Virus record (IMG/VR): IMGVR_UViG_3300025941_000034
Span: 1 to 50,052 of that record
Reading direction: 5' to 3' (one strand)
Source of the DNA: a virus
Length of the DNA stretch: 50,052 nucleotides
The notes under the pieces were generated by a model. That model was not told where the DNA came from and searched no databases. It saw only the letters and a list, made by a program, of their open reading frames with translations. How positions within the stretch are numbered: the first letter of the stretch is position 1; each line of letters starts with the position of its first letter. The position numbers and the translations under genes are program-made. Positions 19,422 through 26,420 of the stretch are shown here, piece after piece.

Positions 19422-21532
19422 TGGCCCCCCTTAACCCAACTCCTCCGGAGACTCGTGATCCTAATTTCTTAGGATACTCTAGACCTATAGAGACTCCACA
19501 CTTCCAGAGTGCTACAGCAGAAGCTGTTAAAGGTACTGGACAATTACTGGCTGGTGCAATCACCAGTGCAGACGAAGTAATGAAGTCTTACATAGCCACT
19601 ACAGAACGTAGAGGGTTAGAAGAGATCAGGGATAGAGAAGTAGGGAACCTAACAGCTGCTGAGTCTTATACAAGACTAGCAACTATAGCTCCTCTTAACA
19701 TTACTCCTCAGTCAGCCAACGGTGGAGAGACTCCCCCTGAGTTAAAGAATGTCGGTACGACTCTCAATAGATTTGCCAATGCTAGGGCCAATGGTAAAAT
19801 CTCTGAGACTCATATGTGGGCTGAGGCGGATACCTTCCTTAAAGACTTAAGAGATCGTGTTCCCGAAGGCTACCGTCCGTACATTGATGAACAAGCCAAG
19901 TCTATCCTTGGAGCTATCCCAGCCAATGCTCGGTTGCAATCTCTGATCGGAGATATCAATGCAGCTATGGGTGCTAAGAACAGCGAAGTGAATGAGCTTC
20001 GTAGAGCCTTTGAACAGGCTGCTAAGGATGGTGAGACCTCTGCTCCTACAATGGCTGAACACTACATAGGTACAGGAGACCTAAAAGGTGGTTGGCAATG
20101 GATTGCAGATACCAACTTCAGAACTGCTCGTAATAAGAAAGTACAACAGGATACCGAATACTCTAAAATGACTAGAGATCAACGGTATACTACAGCAGAT
20201 CAACAGTTCCGTGATGAGAATACTGGCTGGGTCCATTCATCTCTACAGAACTTCCTAACAGTAATTCAACAGAAGATTCCTTACGATGCTGTAGATGCAG
20301 CAGGTAATCCCACTTGGTCTGAACAAAAGCAGCAGTTGATTGCTACTCAAATGCTGGCACAGAAAGATCAGCTTAAAGCTCTCCTCTGGCAGAAGGCTAG
20401 AGAGAAGGATAAGAATGGTTATAGCTATGCCACTCTGGCTCCTGACCAGGCTACTATAAACAAAACTGTCGATGACATGGTTGCTCCCTACACATGGGCA
20501 GGTGAGCGGATCATGAGCAAGGATACTGGAACAGCTACTCTTTCCTCACGTCTTAATGATGCTGCTAGGAATGGTACTACCGCAGCGATCTATAAGAACT
20601 TCCCTATCACCCTAGCTCTTAGAACTATGAAAGATAATCTAGGAGATCAGGGATTCGCTCTGTGGTGGGGGCAAGTTCAAAGTAAGTTCGTATCCGATAA
20701 CAAAGCTTTGTTCGATACTCAGCTTCTAGATACCTTTACTCGTAACGTAAACAATCCTAAGTCTCTCTCAGAGACCTTTGACGAAGCCAAGAAGATGGGA
20801 GTTCAGTTCCCACAACATTATAAAGGCTTGGTCGACATGATTACAGGACCACAAGGATTACTTAGTGATCAACCTTCTGAGAAGAAACTAGGTATTGCAG
20901 CATCCATAGCCAATCCTAATAACACTGATCTTCTATTCAAGATTAAGGAAGGGTATAAAGACCCAGACGGTATCTGGCACGAAGGTAAAGAAGATATTTG
21001 GACTGCGATTACCTCTCCCAAGGTAGCCAATGAGATGGCTAAGGTTGCTAATGAGACAGGTAATGGTTGGCTGTTAAAGAACTATGCAGATGCTATGTCC
21101 ACAACCTTTAGGACTGACATCTTCCAGAAAGACTTAGCTCGTCTAAAGAGTGTCGTTGATAGTGATGGCTTTAAGCTTAAATGGACAGCTGATGAAAAGA
21201 ATGGTGTCTATCGTTGGGATGTAGAATCCAAGGTTCCCTCTGATGAGAACCGTAGTAAGTTCTTAGGGAGAGCAGGTTATCGTGGAGATACTAATCCTGC
21301 ATTAACGGAAGCTAAGAAAGTTGTAGAACATCTTAACCAAGGTGTTAGAGGACTGGTTAACGTTGCTAAGGCAGCAGGAGCTAATCCTAATGAAGCTGTA
21401 CTTGGTCTATTCCAAGACTCTGGCTATGACTTGACTAAGACTGGTGGAGATATCCCCAGCAAGATGTTGGATGCTATTAAGTACAATGGTCTTAAGCCTA
21501 AGAAAGATAAACTAGAAGAGCTTGCTCAATGA
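19421..21532 (+). CDS. Internal virion/ejection protein (T7 gp15-like size)
   Basis: The 703-residue soluble helical protein has no membrane segments. It opens with a Pro-rich leader (APLNPTPPETRDPN) and has many Lys/Gln/Asp helices. Length matches T7 gp15 (about 750), which packs with gp16 in the internal core. Here the order of the two large proteins is reversed relative to T7. It ends in an ATGA overlap with the last gene of the arm. Confidence 0.8.
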   Translation: MAPLNPTPPETRDPNFLGYSRPIETPHFQSATAEAVKGTGQLLAGAITSADEVMKSYIATTERRGLEEIRDREVGNLTAAESYTRLATIAPLNITPQSANGGETPPELKNVGTTLNRFANARANGKISETHMWAEADTFLKDLRDRVPEGYRPYIDEQAKSILGAIPANARLQSLIGDINAAMGAKNSEVNELRRAFEQAAKDGETSAPTMAEHYIGTGDLKGGWQWIADTNFRTARNKKVQQDTEYSKMTRDQRYTTADQQFRDENTGWVHSSLQNFLTVIQQKIPYDAVDAAGNPTWSEQKQQLIATQMLAQKDQLKALLWQKAREKDKNGYSYATLAPDQATINKTVDDMVAPYTWAGERIMSKDTGTATLSSRLNDAARNGTTAAIYKNFPITLALRTMKDNLGDQGFALWWGQVQSKFVSDNKALFDTQLLDTFTRNVNNPKSLSETFDEAKKMGVQFPQHYKGLVDMITGPQGLLSDQPSEKKLGIAASIANPNNTDLLFKIKEGYKDPDGIWHEGKEDIWTAITSPKVANEMAKVANETGNGWLLKNYADAMSTTFRTDIFQKDLARLKSVVDSDGFKLKWTADEKNGVYRWDVESKVPSDENRSKFLGRAGYRGDTNPALTEAKKVVEHLNQGVRGLVNVAKAAGANPNEAVLGLFQDSGYDLTKTGGDIPSKMLDAIKYNGLKPKKDKLEELAQ

Positions 21533-22056
21533 CTATAAGTACTAGCGATGGTAAGGTTTATGAAGATAACTTTATGTATATGCTGGGACAGCATGACATC
21601 GACCACAATGAAGAAGGTTCTGTAACTGATAAAGTAGCAATGGACTTGGATAGACGTACACCGCCTCCCCTTCCCATTGTAGAGCCCACCCATTCGATTG
21701 CACCACATAACCCTAATCCTCCTATGGGTGGAGTAGGGAAAGAGGTACAACCTGGACAACGTCTCGGTTTCATGCCAGAACCTACCGATAAGAACCCTGG
21801 GGGTGATTGGCCATTAGGTCAAGCTGCTCCTAATGTCTTCAAATCATTAGGCTCTCATATGAATGATGCGACTCTTACTAAAGGTTATGATGAGTCTTGG
21901 AAAGCTTTTGAAGGCATTGACTCTTTAGTTAAACCAGATGCTTTCAAAGCATGGCTTGATAGTCTTCCTACAGGTGCTCAAATAGAGGACCGTAGAAATG
22001 AACCTCCTGAAATACTTAAAACACATAATAAAGAGATGCAAAAATTACCCGAATAA
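21529..22056 (+). CDS. Last gene of the structural arm, Pro-rich unknown protein
   Basis: The 175-residue protein has a Pro-rich middle (PPPLPIVEPTHSIAPHNPNP) and a charged C terminus. It overlaps the previous gene by ATGA and is followed 29 bases later by the bidirectional terminator. No domain was recognised. Position suggests a minor virion protein or a host-interaction protein made late. Confidence 0.75.
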   Translation: MTISTSDGKVYEDNFMYMLGQHDIDHNEEGSVTDKVAMDLDRRTPPPLPIVEPTHSIAPHNPNPPMGGVGKEVQPGQRLGFMPEPTDKNPGGDWPLGQAAPNVFKSLGSHMNDATLTKGYDESWKAFEGIDSLVKPDAFKAWLDSLPTGAQIEDRRNEPPEILKTHNKEMQKLPE

Positions 22057-22084
22057 GACCTTAACTTTTCATTTTGACAAATAA

Positions 22085-22119
22085 AAAGACCCGGACGGCG
22101 TAATGCTATCCGGGTCTTT
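22085..22119. terminator. Bidirectional intrinsic terminator between converging arms
   Basis: An 11-pair perfect stem (AAAGACCCGGA with TCCGGGTCTTT) surrounds a 13-base loop. A-rich sequence on the left and T-rich on the right give T tracts on both strands. It sits between the converging plus and minus arms and should stop both. Confidence 0.92.
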
Positions 22120-22147
22120 CTTTATGCCTGTAGTCTCCTACGAGACA

Positions 22148-22855
22148 CTAGTTAATGGGGAAAGTCTCCAGCTCACGAACAGAGGCCAGGGCATCCTTGG
22201 GATCAAGGATCGCCACGTCGTCGTAGGTCTTGGTCTCGGCCGCCGAGAACTTATCCGACCAAGCTTTGAAGCCGTCCGTGTCAGCAGGGGTTGCCGGGTC
22301 TCGCCACTGGACGAAATCGAACAGGGAATAGCCCCAACGGCTCCCCTTCTTCGCCTCAGCCTCCTTGTCGAACACGTACTTGCCCGAGGCAATACGGTCC
22401 AACAGAGCCTGGAAGGTCCTCGGACTTTCATCATCATAGATGTGAAAAGCCTTACTAGCCTCAGAAATCTTGTCGACACTGATGCCCGCGATTCGATTGT
22501 GGAGGTACTGGCGCTCAGTCTTAATCGTGTCAGTCTGGGTCGGGGTATACATGGTTTCTTCTCCTTCTTCTTCGTCTTCTAAATCCACATCCCACTGATC
22601 TGGTGTAGGACCAACAATCTTGAAGGACATGGCCGCACTCTTGCACTCAAGATTAGCTAATGACATCATTGTCATCCTATCTGACTCCGCAGCCCTAACG
22701 TCTTCTTCATTAGGCTGAAAATCACTGAGCTTGGTAGAATCACTACCCATCAATAAATCTTTCTTTAGAGCAAACCGTAGCTCATTGTCGGCGTACTCAT
22801 AACCTGGGATTAGTCTACAGTACATGTGGAACCTAGGGTCCTCGTGGTAAGCCAT
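22148..22855 (-). CDS. Unknown protein, last gene of the minus arm
   Basis: The 235-residue protein has two parts. Residues 1-100 include a central MSLANLECKSAAMSFKIVG, then a very acidic linker. The C-terminal part, about 115-235, contains TFQALLDRIASGKYVF and FVQWRDPATPADTDGFKAW, a pattern I have seen in other podovirus proteins of unknown function. The C-terminal half is markedly GC-rich compared with the N-terminal half. It has an AGGAGG ribosome site and is preceded by its own hairpin. Confidence 0.8.
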   Translation of the reverse strand: MAYHEDPRFHMYCRLIPGYEYADNELRFALKKDLLMGSDSTKLSDFQPNEEDVRAAESDRMTMMSLANLECKSAAMSFKIVGPTPDQWDVDLEDEEEGEETMYTPTQTDTIKTERQYLHNRIAGISVDKISEASKAFHIYDDESPRTFQALLDRIASGKYVFDKEAEAKKGSRWGYSLFDFVQWRDPATPADTDGFKAWSDKFSAAETKTYDDVAILDPKDALASVRELETFPIN

Positions 22856-22876
22856 AGCACAACCTCCTAAAAGTAA

Positions 22877-22894
22877 AGGCCCCTTTCGGGGCCT
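22877..22894 (-). terminator. Hairpin upstream of the last minus-arm gene
   Basis: A seven-pair stem (AGGCCCC / GGGGCCT) with a 4-base loop is followed on the minus strand by a T-rich run (TTTACTTTT). It looks like an intrinsic terminator or attenuator between the tiny upstream gene and the 235-residue gene, whose AGGAGG site follows at once. Confidence 0.7.
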
Positions 22895-22900
22895 CTTTCA

Positions 22901-23053
22901 TTACATCATGTGTGTAATTGGTTCACTCTTTTGGATCGTGTCCTGCTTCGGCTTGGACTTCTTTGCCTTCGCCTTCTGCATTTTCCTTGCTGCTTCGCTT
23001 AAGGAATTCTGGGAGTGACTCCACGGCCACAACTTCTTGAGTAGTTTGTTCAT
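22901..23053 (-). CDS. Small Lys-rich protein (preferred of two overlapping frames)
   Basis: This frame encodes 50 residues, basic and Lys/Ala-rich in the middle (RKMQKAKAKKSKPK), and its stop lies directly before the hairpin. It shares its AAGGAAG ribosome site with another frame that starts 4 bases earlier. I slightly favour this one because its end abuts the terminator. Function unknown. Confidence 0.42.
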   Translation of the reverse strand: MNKLLKKLWPWSHSQNSLSEAARKMQKAKAKKSKPKQDTIQKSEPITHMM

Positions 23054-23057
23054 TCAT
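22923..23057 (-). CDS. Small acidic protein (alternative overlapping frame)
   Basis: The ATG at 23057 lies closer to the AAGGAAG ribosome site and opens a 44-residue acidic frame (MNEQTTQEVV..., Glu/Lys-rich). It overlaps the Lys-rich frame almost completely, so probably only one is used. I cannot decide from sequence alone. Confidence 0.35.
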   Translation of the reverse strand: MNEQTTQEVVAVESLPEFLKRSSKENAEGEGKEVQAEAGHDPKE

Positions 23058-23071
23058 TATTACTTCCTTTC

Positions 23072-23170
23072 TTAAATATCTGCATCAGTAGCAGTGTACC
23101 AACGTCGGTACCACTTACCACGATACTTTGTTTCTCCAAGACATATCCAATATAAAGATTGCAAAAGCAT
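23072..23170 (-). CDS. Micro-protein after the HNH-like gene
   Basis: This frame encodes 32 residues rich in Tyr, Trp and Arg (LGETKYRGKWYRRWY). The start overlaps the HNH-like gene's stop as TAATG, with AGAGGAAG just upstream, so it is well placed for coupled translation. Function unknown. Confidence 0.6.
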   Translation of the reverse strand: MLLQSLYWICLGETKYRGKWYRRWYTATDADI

Positions 23171-23409
23171 TACTTCCTCTTGGGCTGTCTTATCCGATTA
23201 GCATGCTTAGACACGACGCGAGTTGGTACGTGATCCAAACTGCCTGTGCGGTGGAAGCCGACATGGTCAAGCTCCTTTCCGTCACCTTTATGTACAAGCC
23301 CTTTACGCATTGCTTTGCGTCTGGCTCGATTTCTTGCAACACGACGCTTAACCTGTTCAGGTGTGTTCTCGTATCGTGTTTCTTTAGCATAGTCTCTCCC
23401 GCGTGCCAT
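23170..23409 (-). CDS. HNH-type small DNA-binding/nuclease-like protein
   Basis: The 79-residue, very basic protein has a helix of alternating Arg/Lys (VKRRVARNRARRKAMRKG), then KELDHV and RVVSKHANRIR. The KGDGKELDH...RVVSKxANR layout is that of short phage HNH endonuclease-like proteins, with the DH of the first HNH element. The zinc-binding Cys pairs of many HNH enzymes are absent and the middle is short, so activity is uncertain. Confidence 0.65.
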   Translation of the reverse strand: MARGRDYAKETRYENTPEQVKRRVARNRARRKAMRKGLVHKGDGKELDHVGFHRTGSLDHVPTRVVSKHANRIRQPKRK

Positions 23410-23413
23410 TTCC

Positions 23414-23608
23414 CTAACTAATCATCTCCTTTACAGTATATTTAATCTCAATCTGTTTCCCTGTAATTTCAGGGAACTTTATATCAACTATCTCTTCGCT
23501 CTGCTTTACCTTCTTCCAAGCGTACAGTAGCATCGCTATCTGGTCTTGTAGATGGGAGGTCGCTATTGTTAACTTTCTTGTTCTTAGGGAGCTTTTTCTT
23601 TTGCTCAT
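23414..23608 (-). CDS. Small protein, frame overlapping the KKHPSNR-type gene
   Basis: From the ATG at 23608 this frame encodes 64 residues: a basic start (SKRKSSLRTRK), a helix (DQIAMLLYAWKKVKQ) and a C-terminal strand-like IEIKYTVKEMIS. An upstream TTG in frame is less likely. It has no clear ribosome site and lies largely inside the next frame. It looks like genuine protein, more so than the second half of that other frame, so a frameshift or coupling between them is possible. Confidence 0.5.
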   Translation of the reverse strand: MSKRKSSLRTRKLTIATSHLQDQIAMLLYAWKKVKQSEEIVDIKFPEITGKQIEIKYTVKEMIS

Positions 23609-23654
23609 TAAGTAACCGTCTTTCAAATCTATTAGAAGGATGTTTCTTATTCAT
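23484..23654 (-). CDS. Small basic phage protein (KKHPSNRFERR start)
   Basis: The 56-residue product opens with NKKHPSNRFERRLLNEQKKK, a start I recognise from small conserved podovirus proteins of unknown function. It overlaps the preceding gene's stop by 8 bases. After about residue 28 the sequence becomes Asp/Ser/Arg-rich and less protein-like, while the overlapping frame looks better there. Confidence 0.55.
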   Translation of the reverse strand: MNKKHPSNRFERRLLNEQKKKLPKNKKVNNSDLPSTRPDSDATVRLEEGKAERRDS

Positions 23655-23784
23655 CTAAGCAGACAGGGAGTACTAAGTAGTCTTGTTCTACCAGGTATTC
23701 CAGGACCTCCTCTTCAGTAATGTCATTAATTTCAAGTATCTCAGAGAAGGAATAGTTCTCTAAGAGGGCAGCATAATTAGTCAA
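23647..23784 (-). CDS. Small acidic phage protein (YAALLENYSFSEIL type)
   Basis: The 45-residue acidic protein (LLENYSFSEILEINDITEEE...) matches a pattern I know from small conserved podovirus proteins of unknown function, usually next to the KKHPSNR-type gene, as here. The start is probably the TTG at 23784, overlapping the upstream stop. No in-frame ATG exists before the conserved part. Confidence 0.6.
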   Translation of the reverse strand: MTNYAALLENYSFSEILEINDITEEEVLEYLVEQDYLVLPVCLDE

Positions 23785-23926
23785 AGATAACAGTAACTCC
23801 AAGGAACCAGGCCAAGCCTAGCTCTAATACAACCAAAGCTGCGAGTCCAAAGATGAAACCCTTGATCGCAGAAGCCCAAGTAAGTTCTTTCAGTTCTTTG
23901 TCAGTGTGCCAGCTTATCTGTTCCAT
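23777..23926 (-). CDS. Small single-span membrane protein
   Basis: The 49-residue protein has a charged N terminus (EQISWHTDKELKEL) and one hydrophobic span (FIFGLAALVVLELGLAWFL). GGAGG lies 9 bases upstream of its ATG, which overlaps the previous stop as TAATG. Function unknown. Confidence 0.68.
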   Translation of the reverse strand: MEQISWHTDKELKELTWASAIKGFIFGLAALVVLELGLAWFLGVTVIFD

Positions 23927-24093
23927 TAGAACCATCCTCCACAGAAGTATTTACAGAGTGGGATGTGGGTGGGGATAATTCCCCCTACTGAGTAGTAGGT
24001 ACTAATAGCAGTTAAGATCATAGAGTTAATAATTAACCAACCAGCGATTGCTATTTCAATCTTGCTTGGATGGCATTGAACGATTTTCTTCAT
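23926..24093 (-). CDS. Small membrane protein
   Basis: The 55-residue protein has a hydrophobic segment (IEIAIAGWLIINSMILTAI) and three Cys, two of them in a short C-terminal tail (CKYFCGGWF). The ribosome site is weak. Its stop forms TAATG with the following gene. Confidence 0.6.
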   Translation of the reverse strand: MKKIVQCHPSKIEIAIAGWLIINSMILTAISTYYSVGGIIPTHIPLCKYFCGGWF

Positions 24094-24190
24094 AAGTTTT
24101 ACACCATATGCATTGACTTAAGCCTATCGTATAGCAGGCTGGATGATATTTAAAGAGACAAAAGAAACGTTTTACAAGCCTTGTAACCAT
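24056..24190 (-). CDS. Small Cys/His-containing protein
   Basis: The 44-residue product has Cys and His spaced as in a small zinc-binding knuckle (FFCLFKYHPACYTIG then CIWC). It starts at an ATG 18 bases inside the resolvase gene, with GAGG upstream, and overlaps the next gene by 38 bases. A metal-binding function is inferred from the Cys/His pattern only. Confidence 0.48.
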   Translation of the reverse strand: MVTRLVKRFFCLFKYHPACYTIGLSQCIWCKTYEENRSMPSKQD

Positions 24191-24510
24191 TCTGTAGGAA
24201 CCTCTTTTATTGCCCATTTGAAACCGTGTTTGTCGGCCCATTTGATTTGACTGGACCTTCTAGAATAGAAGACGAAACGAATATCCATTTCAGGGTGTTG
24301 CCTCTTAACTGCCACCATTTTGCGTTTGGCCTCTGGTCGTAAATATCCTTTAGCTTCAACATAGACTGTTCCAAGTTTTGTTTCGATAATGAAGTCTGGG
24401 ATGTAGTGGCCAGCGATGACATAGGGTATCTTCTCCCTTTCGTACTTAAACTTAACTTTCTTCTTCTTGAGAAACCGTTCTATGGATTTCTCGAATTCAT
24501 TTCTAGGCAA
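24172..24510 (-). CDS. T7 endonuclease I-type Holliday junction resolvase
   Basis: The 112-residue protein would cut branched DNA during replication and packaging. It has the family's active-site layout: a Glu in the first helix (EFEKSIE), then IPDF with Asp39, and VEAKG with Glu52 and Lys54, followed by KRQHPEMDIRFVF and WADKHGFKWA. T7 gp3 is slightly longer (149). It overlaps the exonuclease gene upstream by 8 bases, forming a nuclease pair. Confidence 0.9.
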   Translation of the reverse strand: MPRNEFEKSIERFLKKKKVKFKYEREKIPYVIAGHYIPDFIIETKLGTVYVEAKGYLRPEAKRKMVAVKRQHPEMDIRFVFYSRRSSQIKWADKHGFKWAIKEVPTEWLQGL

Positions 24511-25357
24511 TTAATTCTTTAACGTCAGGAGTTCTGACAACCTTTGTTAAGTAGACCGGTCCGGAGGAGTATAGGAAAGTTCGAAGGTGTGGGAAGCAAC
24601 AGTGTTTATAAGCCGAGTAGCTAGCTTTAACATCGAGCTGTATGTTCCCAGACGAACCGGAAGGGGTAGTTCCACATTCGCAAGGAGGCGGCTCTGCCTG
24701 TGCAACGATTCGCTTATAGAGATCAATTCTTTGTCTAAGCTTTTGCTCTCGCTCATCAGTGACCTCGTGCTTATATGTTACCATATGGCCTAGCTGCTTG
24801 TCAATGGCAAGAAGATACCCGTACCTCTTGTTAGTGACCAAAGGATCATTACGGGAAGCCACCACATACCCGTCAAGTTGATCCAAATAACCAAAGCTAT
24901 CGCTTTCCTTGATGGTCTTATCTTTGAATTTCTGAAAACTCCTAGTAGCACTAGATTTGACGTCAACGATGCAACCGTCAATGACACAATCGCGATGCCC
25001 CACAATGCCATCAAGTTCCAGTTCATCCTGTTCTCCCTGGACATCGTGGCCTGATGCTTTAGCAAGAGCTATGACCAGGGCTTCGAGTATGTGACCAAAC
25101 GCGAATTTAACTTCGACCCAAGGCGGTGGTGTCTCTCCCATCTCAGGTTGGTGTATCGAAAACCATAATGCTTTTGGACAAACTGGACCCATCTTCGACA
25201 AGCGAAGTGTAGGTTTGCGGGGATCAGCTCCGAGCTGTCCTTGGAGGCGCCTTGATATATCAGCGGAAAGTCCATCTGCGAGAGCAGCGTCGAACCAGCC
25301 ATCGGTCTTCTCCAAGAGATTGTATATGTCAGGTACTAAAGTAGAAATATCTTTCAT
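24503..25357 (-). CDS. PD-(D/E)XK exonuclease (RecB/Cas4-like)
   Basis: From the ATG at 25357 (ATGA overlap with the upstream stop) the protein has 284 residues. The nuclease motifs are LRLSKMGPVCPKALW (51-65), GHRD (120-123), VDVKS (131-135, Asp132 and Lys134) and the QxxxY-type DQLDGY (159-164). It fills the slot of T7 gp6 5'-3' exonuclease. Cys60, Cys226, Cys228 and Cys253/254 are placed as in Cas4/AddB proteins, with one Cys early and three late, so an iron-sulphur cluster is possible. A longer form from 25474 would overlap the upstream gene and is rejected. Confidence 0.88.
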   Translation of the reverse strand: MKDISTLVPDIYNLLEKTDGWFDAALADGLSADISRRLQGQLGADPRKPTLRLSKMGPVCPKALWFSIHQPEMGETPPPWVEVKFAFGHILEALVIALAKASGHDVQGEQDELELDGIVGHRDCVIDGCIVDVKSSATRSFQKFKDKTIKESDSFGYLDQLDGYVVASRNDPLVTNKRYGYLLAIDKQLGHMVTYKHEVTDEREQKLRQRIDLYKRIVAQAEPPPCECGTTPSGSSGNIQLDVKASYSAYKHCCFPHLRTFLYSSGPVYLTKVVRTPDVKELIA

Positions 25358-25650
25358 TTCAATAGTGGAGCGATAATAGCGTACTTCTGGATGAACCCTA
25401 ATAAGAGGGACAGATACAGGTAGCCCACAAATGGGCCTGCAACAAATCCCGCGATTGTGATCAAACTCAAGCACTCTAAGAAGGAGAAGACAACAGGCTT
25501 AGGCTTGTCCTCTTCTTTCTTCTTTTTAATCTTCTCTTCCACATCCTTTCTAATGTCTTCCAATGTTTTGTTATTCTCGATAAGTTCAGCTAGTGTCGGT
25601 TCTCTGGTGGGATAACCCATCCACCCTGGCGGTGGGCCATATCCATACAT
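25354..25650 (-). CDS. Membrane protein upstream of the exonuclease
   Basis: The 98-residue protein has a Gly/Pro/Tyr-rich N terminus, a Lys/Glu helix (about 25-50) and one or two C-terminal membrane segments (about 55-95). It has a clear GGAGAG ribosome site and an ATGA overlap with the exonuclease. It is the first gene after the structured RNA locus. Function unknown. Confidence 0.75.
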   Translation of the reverse strand: MYGYGPPPGWMGYPTREPTLAELIENNKTLEDIRKDVEEKIKKKKEEDKPKPVVFSFLECLSLITIAGFVAGPFVGYLYLSLLLGFIQKYAIIAPLLK

Positions 25651-25752
25651 GATAACTCTCCTTTCTTGGGGCCTCAGGAACGGGGCAGCTGATCAACGGC
25701 CTACCTTTCGGTAGTCTGTCTTCCGGACCTTGCCCCGCTCCTTGGCCCTTCC

Positions 25753-25827
25753 TTAAGGAGGCTGCCTCGGGGCAAAGAGAATTACTATCCACCTACGATC
25801 AGGCATGAGTACGGGGTTTGTTTCCAT
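25753..25827 (-). CDS. Possible 24-residue leader peptide in the RNA locus
   Basis: A tiny frame starts 4 bases after an AGGAGCG ribosome site that closely resembles the site of a real gene upstream (start 28054). The product is Pro/Arg-rich with a short hydrophobic stretch. It lies inside a highly structured RNA, so it could be a real micro-protein or leader peptide, or chance. Confidence 0.3.
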   Translation of the reverse strand: METNPVLMPDRRWIVILFAPRQPP

Positions 25828-26043
25828 TGCTCGCTCCTGTGTCGGTTGCTCCACGCGGTGGCCAGAATGAGGGATTACGATCGTTGAGTTACCCATCGGA
25901 TTTCTGCCTTTGCATCGCCAACCATGTAACGGTCAACTAGGCATACGTTCCTACTCCTACCTCACAGCGATCTACCACTTTATGAACCATTGCCCCTTCC
26001 CTTCGGGTCACGGTCCTTCCTGCCAAGCGTCATCCCATCCAGT

Positions 26044-26420
26044 CTAGTCTCAGCGATATGATGCCTGCCACTAGAACAGTCCTTACACCTTCCTCAGAAG
26101 AAGGTTAGGGGCTATGGGGAATTCAACCCATGCGTCTACCAATTGCGCCAGGGGGAGCTGTCCCCCGCAGGATTTGAACCTGCAACAATGGGCTTATGCT
26201 TTTGGTCCTGTTCGCCTTGAACCCGTCTCACGGGCGGAGGATTCGCACCTTCCATCGGACCTCTCACCGGTATTGTTCCATAGGAACTGGGGTCGAACCA
26301 GTATGAGCAGACTTTCACATCTGCCGCATGACCTAAGGCTACCTCGTCCTCTTCGGAGTCGATTATACTGATGTGGACTCGAACCACACCTAGCCCATAT
26401 TCTGCCATCCTACAGACTAG
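26044..26420 (-). other. Split group I intron-like pairing around the permuted tRNA
   Basis: Downstream of the permuted tRNA is GCTGAGACTAGACTGG (26054-26039), close to the R element of group I introns. Upstream is CTAGTCT (26420-26414), a perfect seven-base complement of AGACTAG (26050-26044), as expected for P7. The order is S-like element, tRNA 3' half, tRNA 5' half, R-like element, which is the order of a permuted intron-exon. I could not complete P3 to P6, so this stays tentative. Confidence 0.35.
26121..26198 (-). tRNA. Circularly permuted tRNA (3' half before 5' half)
   Basis: Read on the minus strand: the anticodon-stem 3' strand CCCAT (26192-26188), variable TGTT, a T arm with perfect stem GCAGG/CCTGC and loop TTCAAAT, and the acceptor 3' strand GGGGGA (26166-26161). 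A 4-base linker CAGC follows. Then come the acceptor 5' strand TCCCCC (26156-26151), TG, a D arm GCG/CGC with GG in the loop, and the anticodon-stem 5' strand ATGGG (26131-26127), pairing perfectly with CCCAT. All four stems form, but only if the halves are swapped. The anticodon depends on the unknown joint: CAT (Met), GTA or GAA are possible. No CCA is encoded. Confidence 0.68.

Noticed and set aside
26121-26198. Bulge-helix-bulge splicing by a tRNA endonuclease
   Set aside because: Known in archaea and eukaryotes, not bacteria; no such enzyme is evident in this genome. A self-splicing route is preferred as a hypothesis.
26290-26306. Ordinary tRNA ending with the T arm ACTGG/CCAGT
   Set aside because: The sequence after the T arm has no complementary acceptor strand at the expected place upstream, so a normal cloverleaf cannot be built.
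26136-26408. 90-residue open frame on the minus strand in the RNA locus, and an opposite frame at 26114-26371
   Set aside because: Both run through T-arm and acceptor stems of the tRNA-like sequences, lack ribosome sites and have protein-unlike composition.
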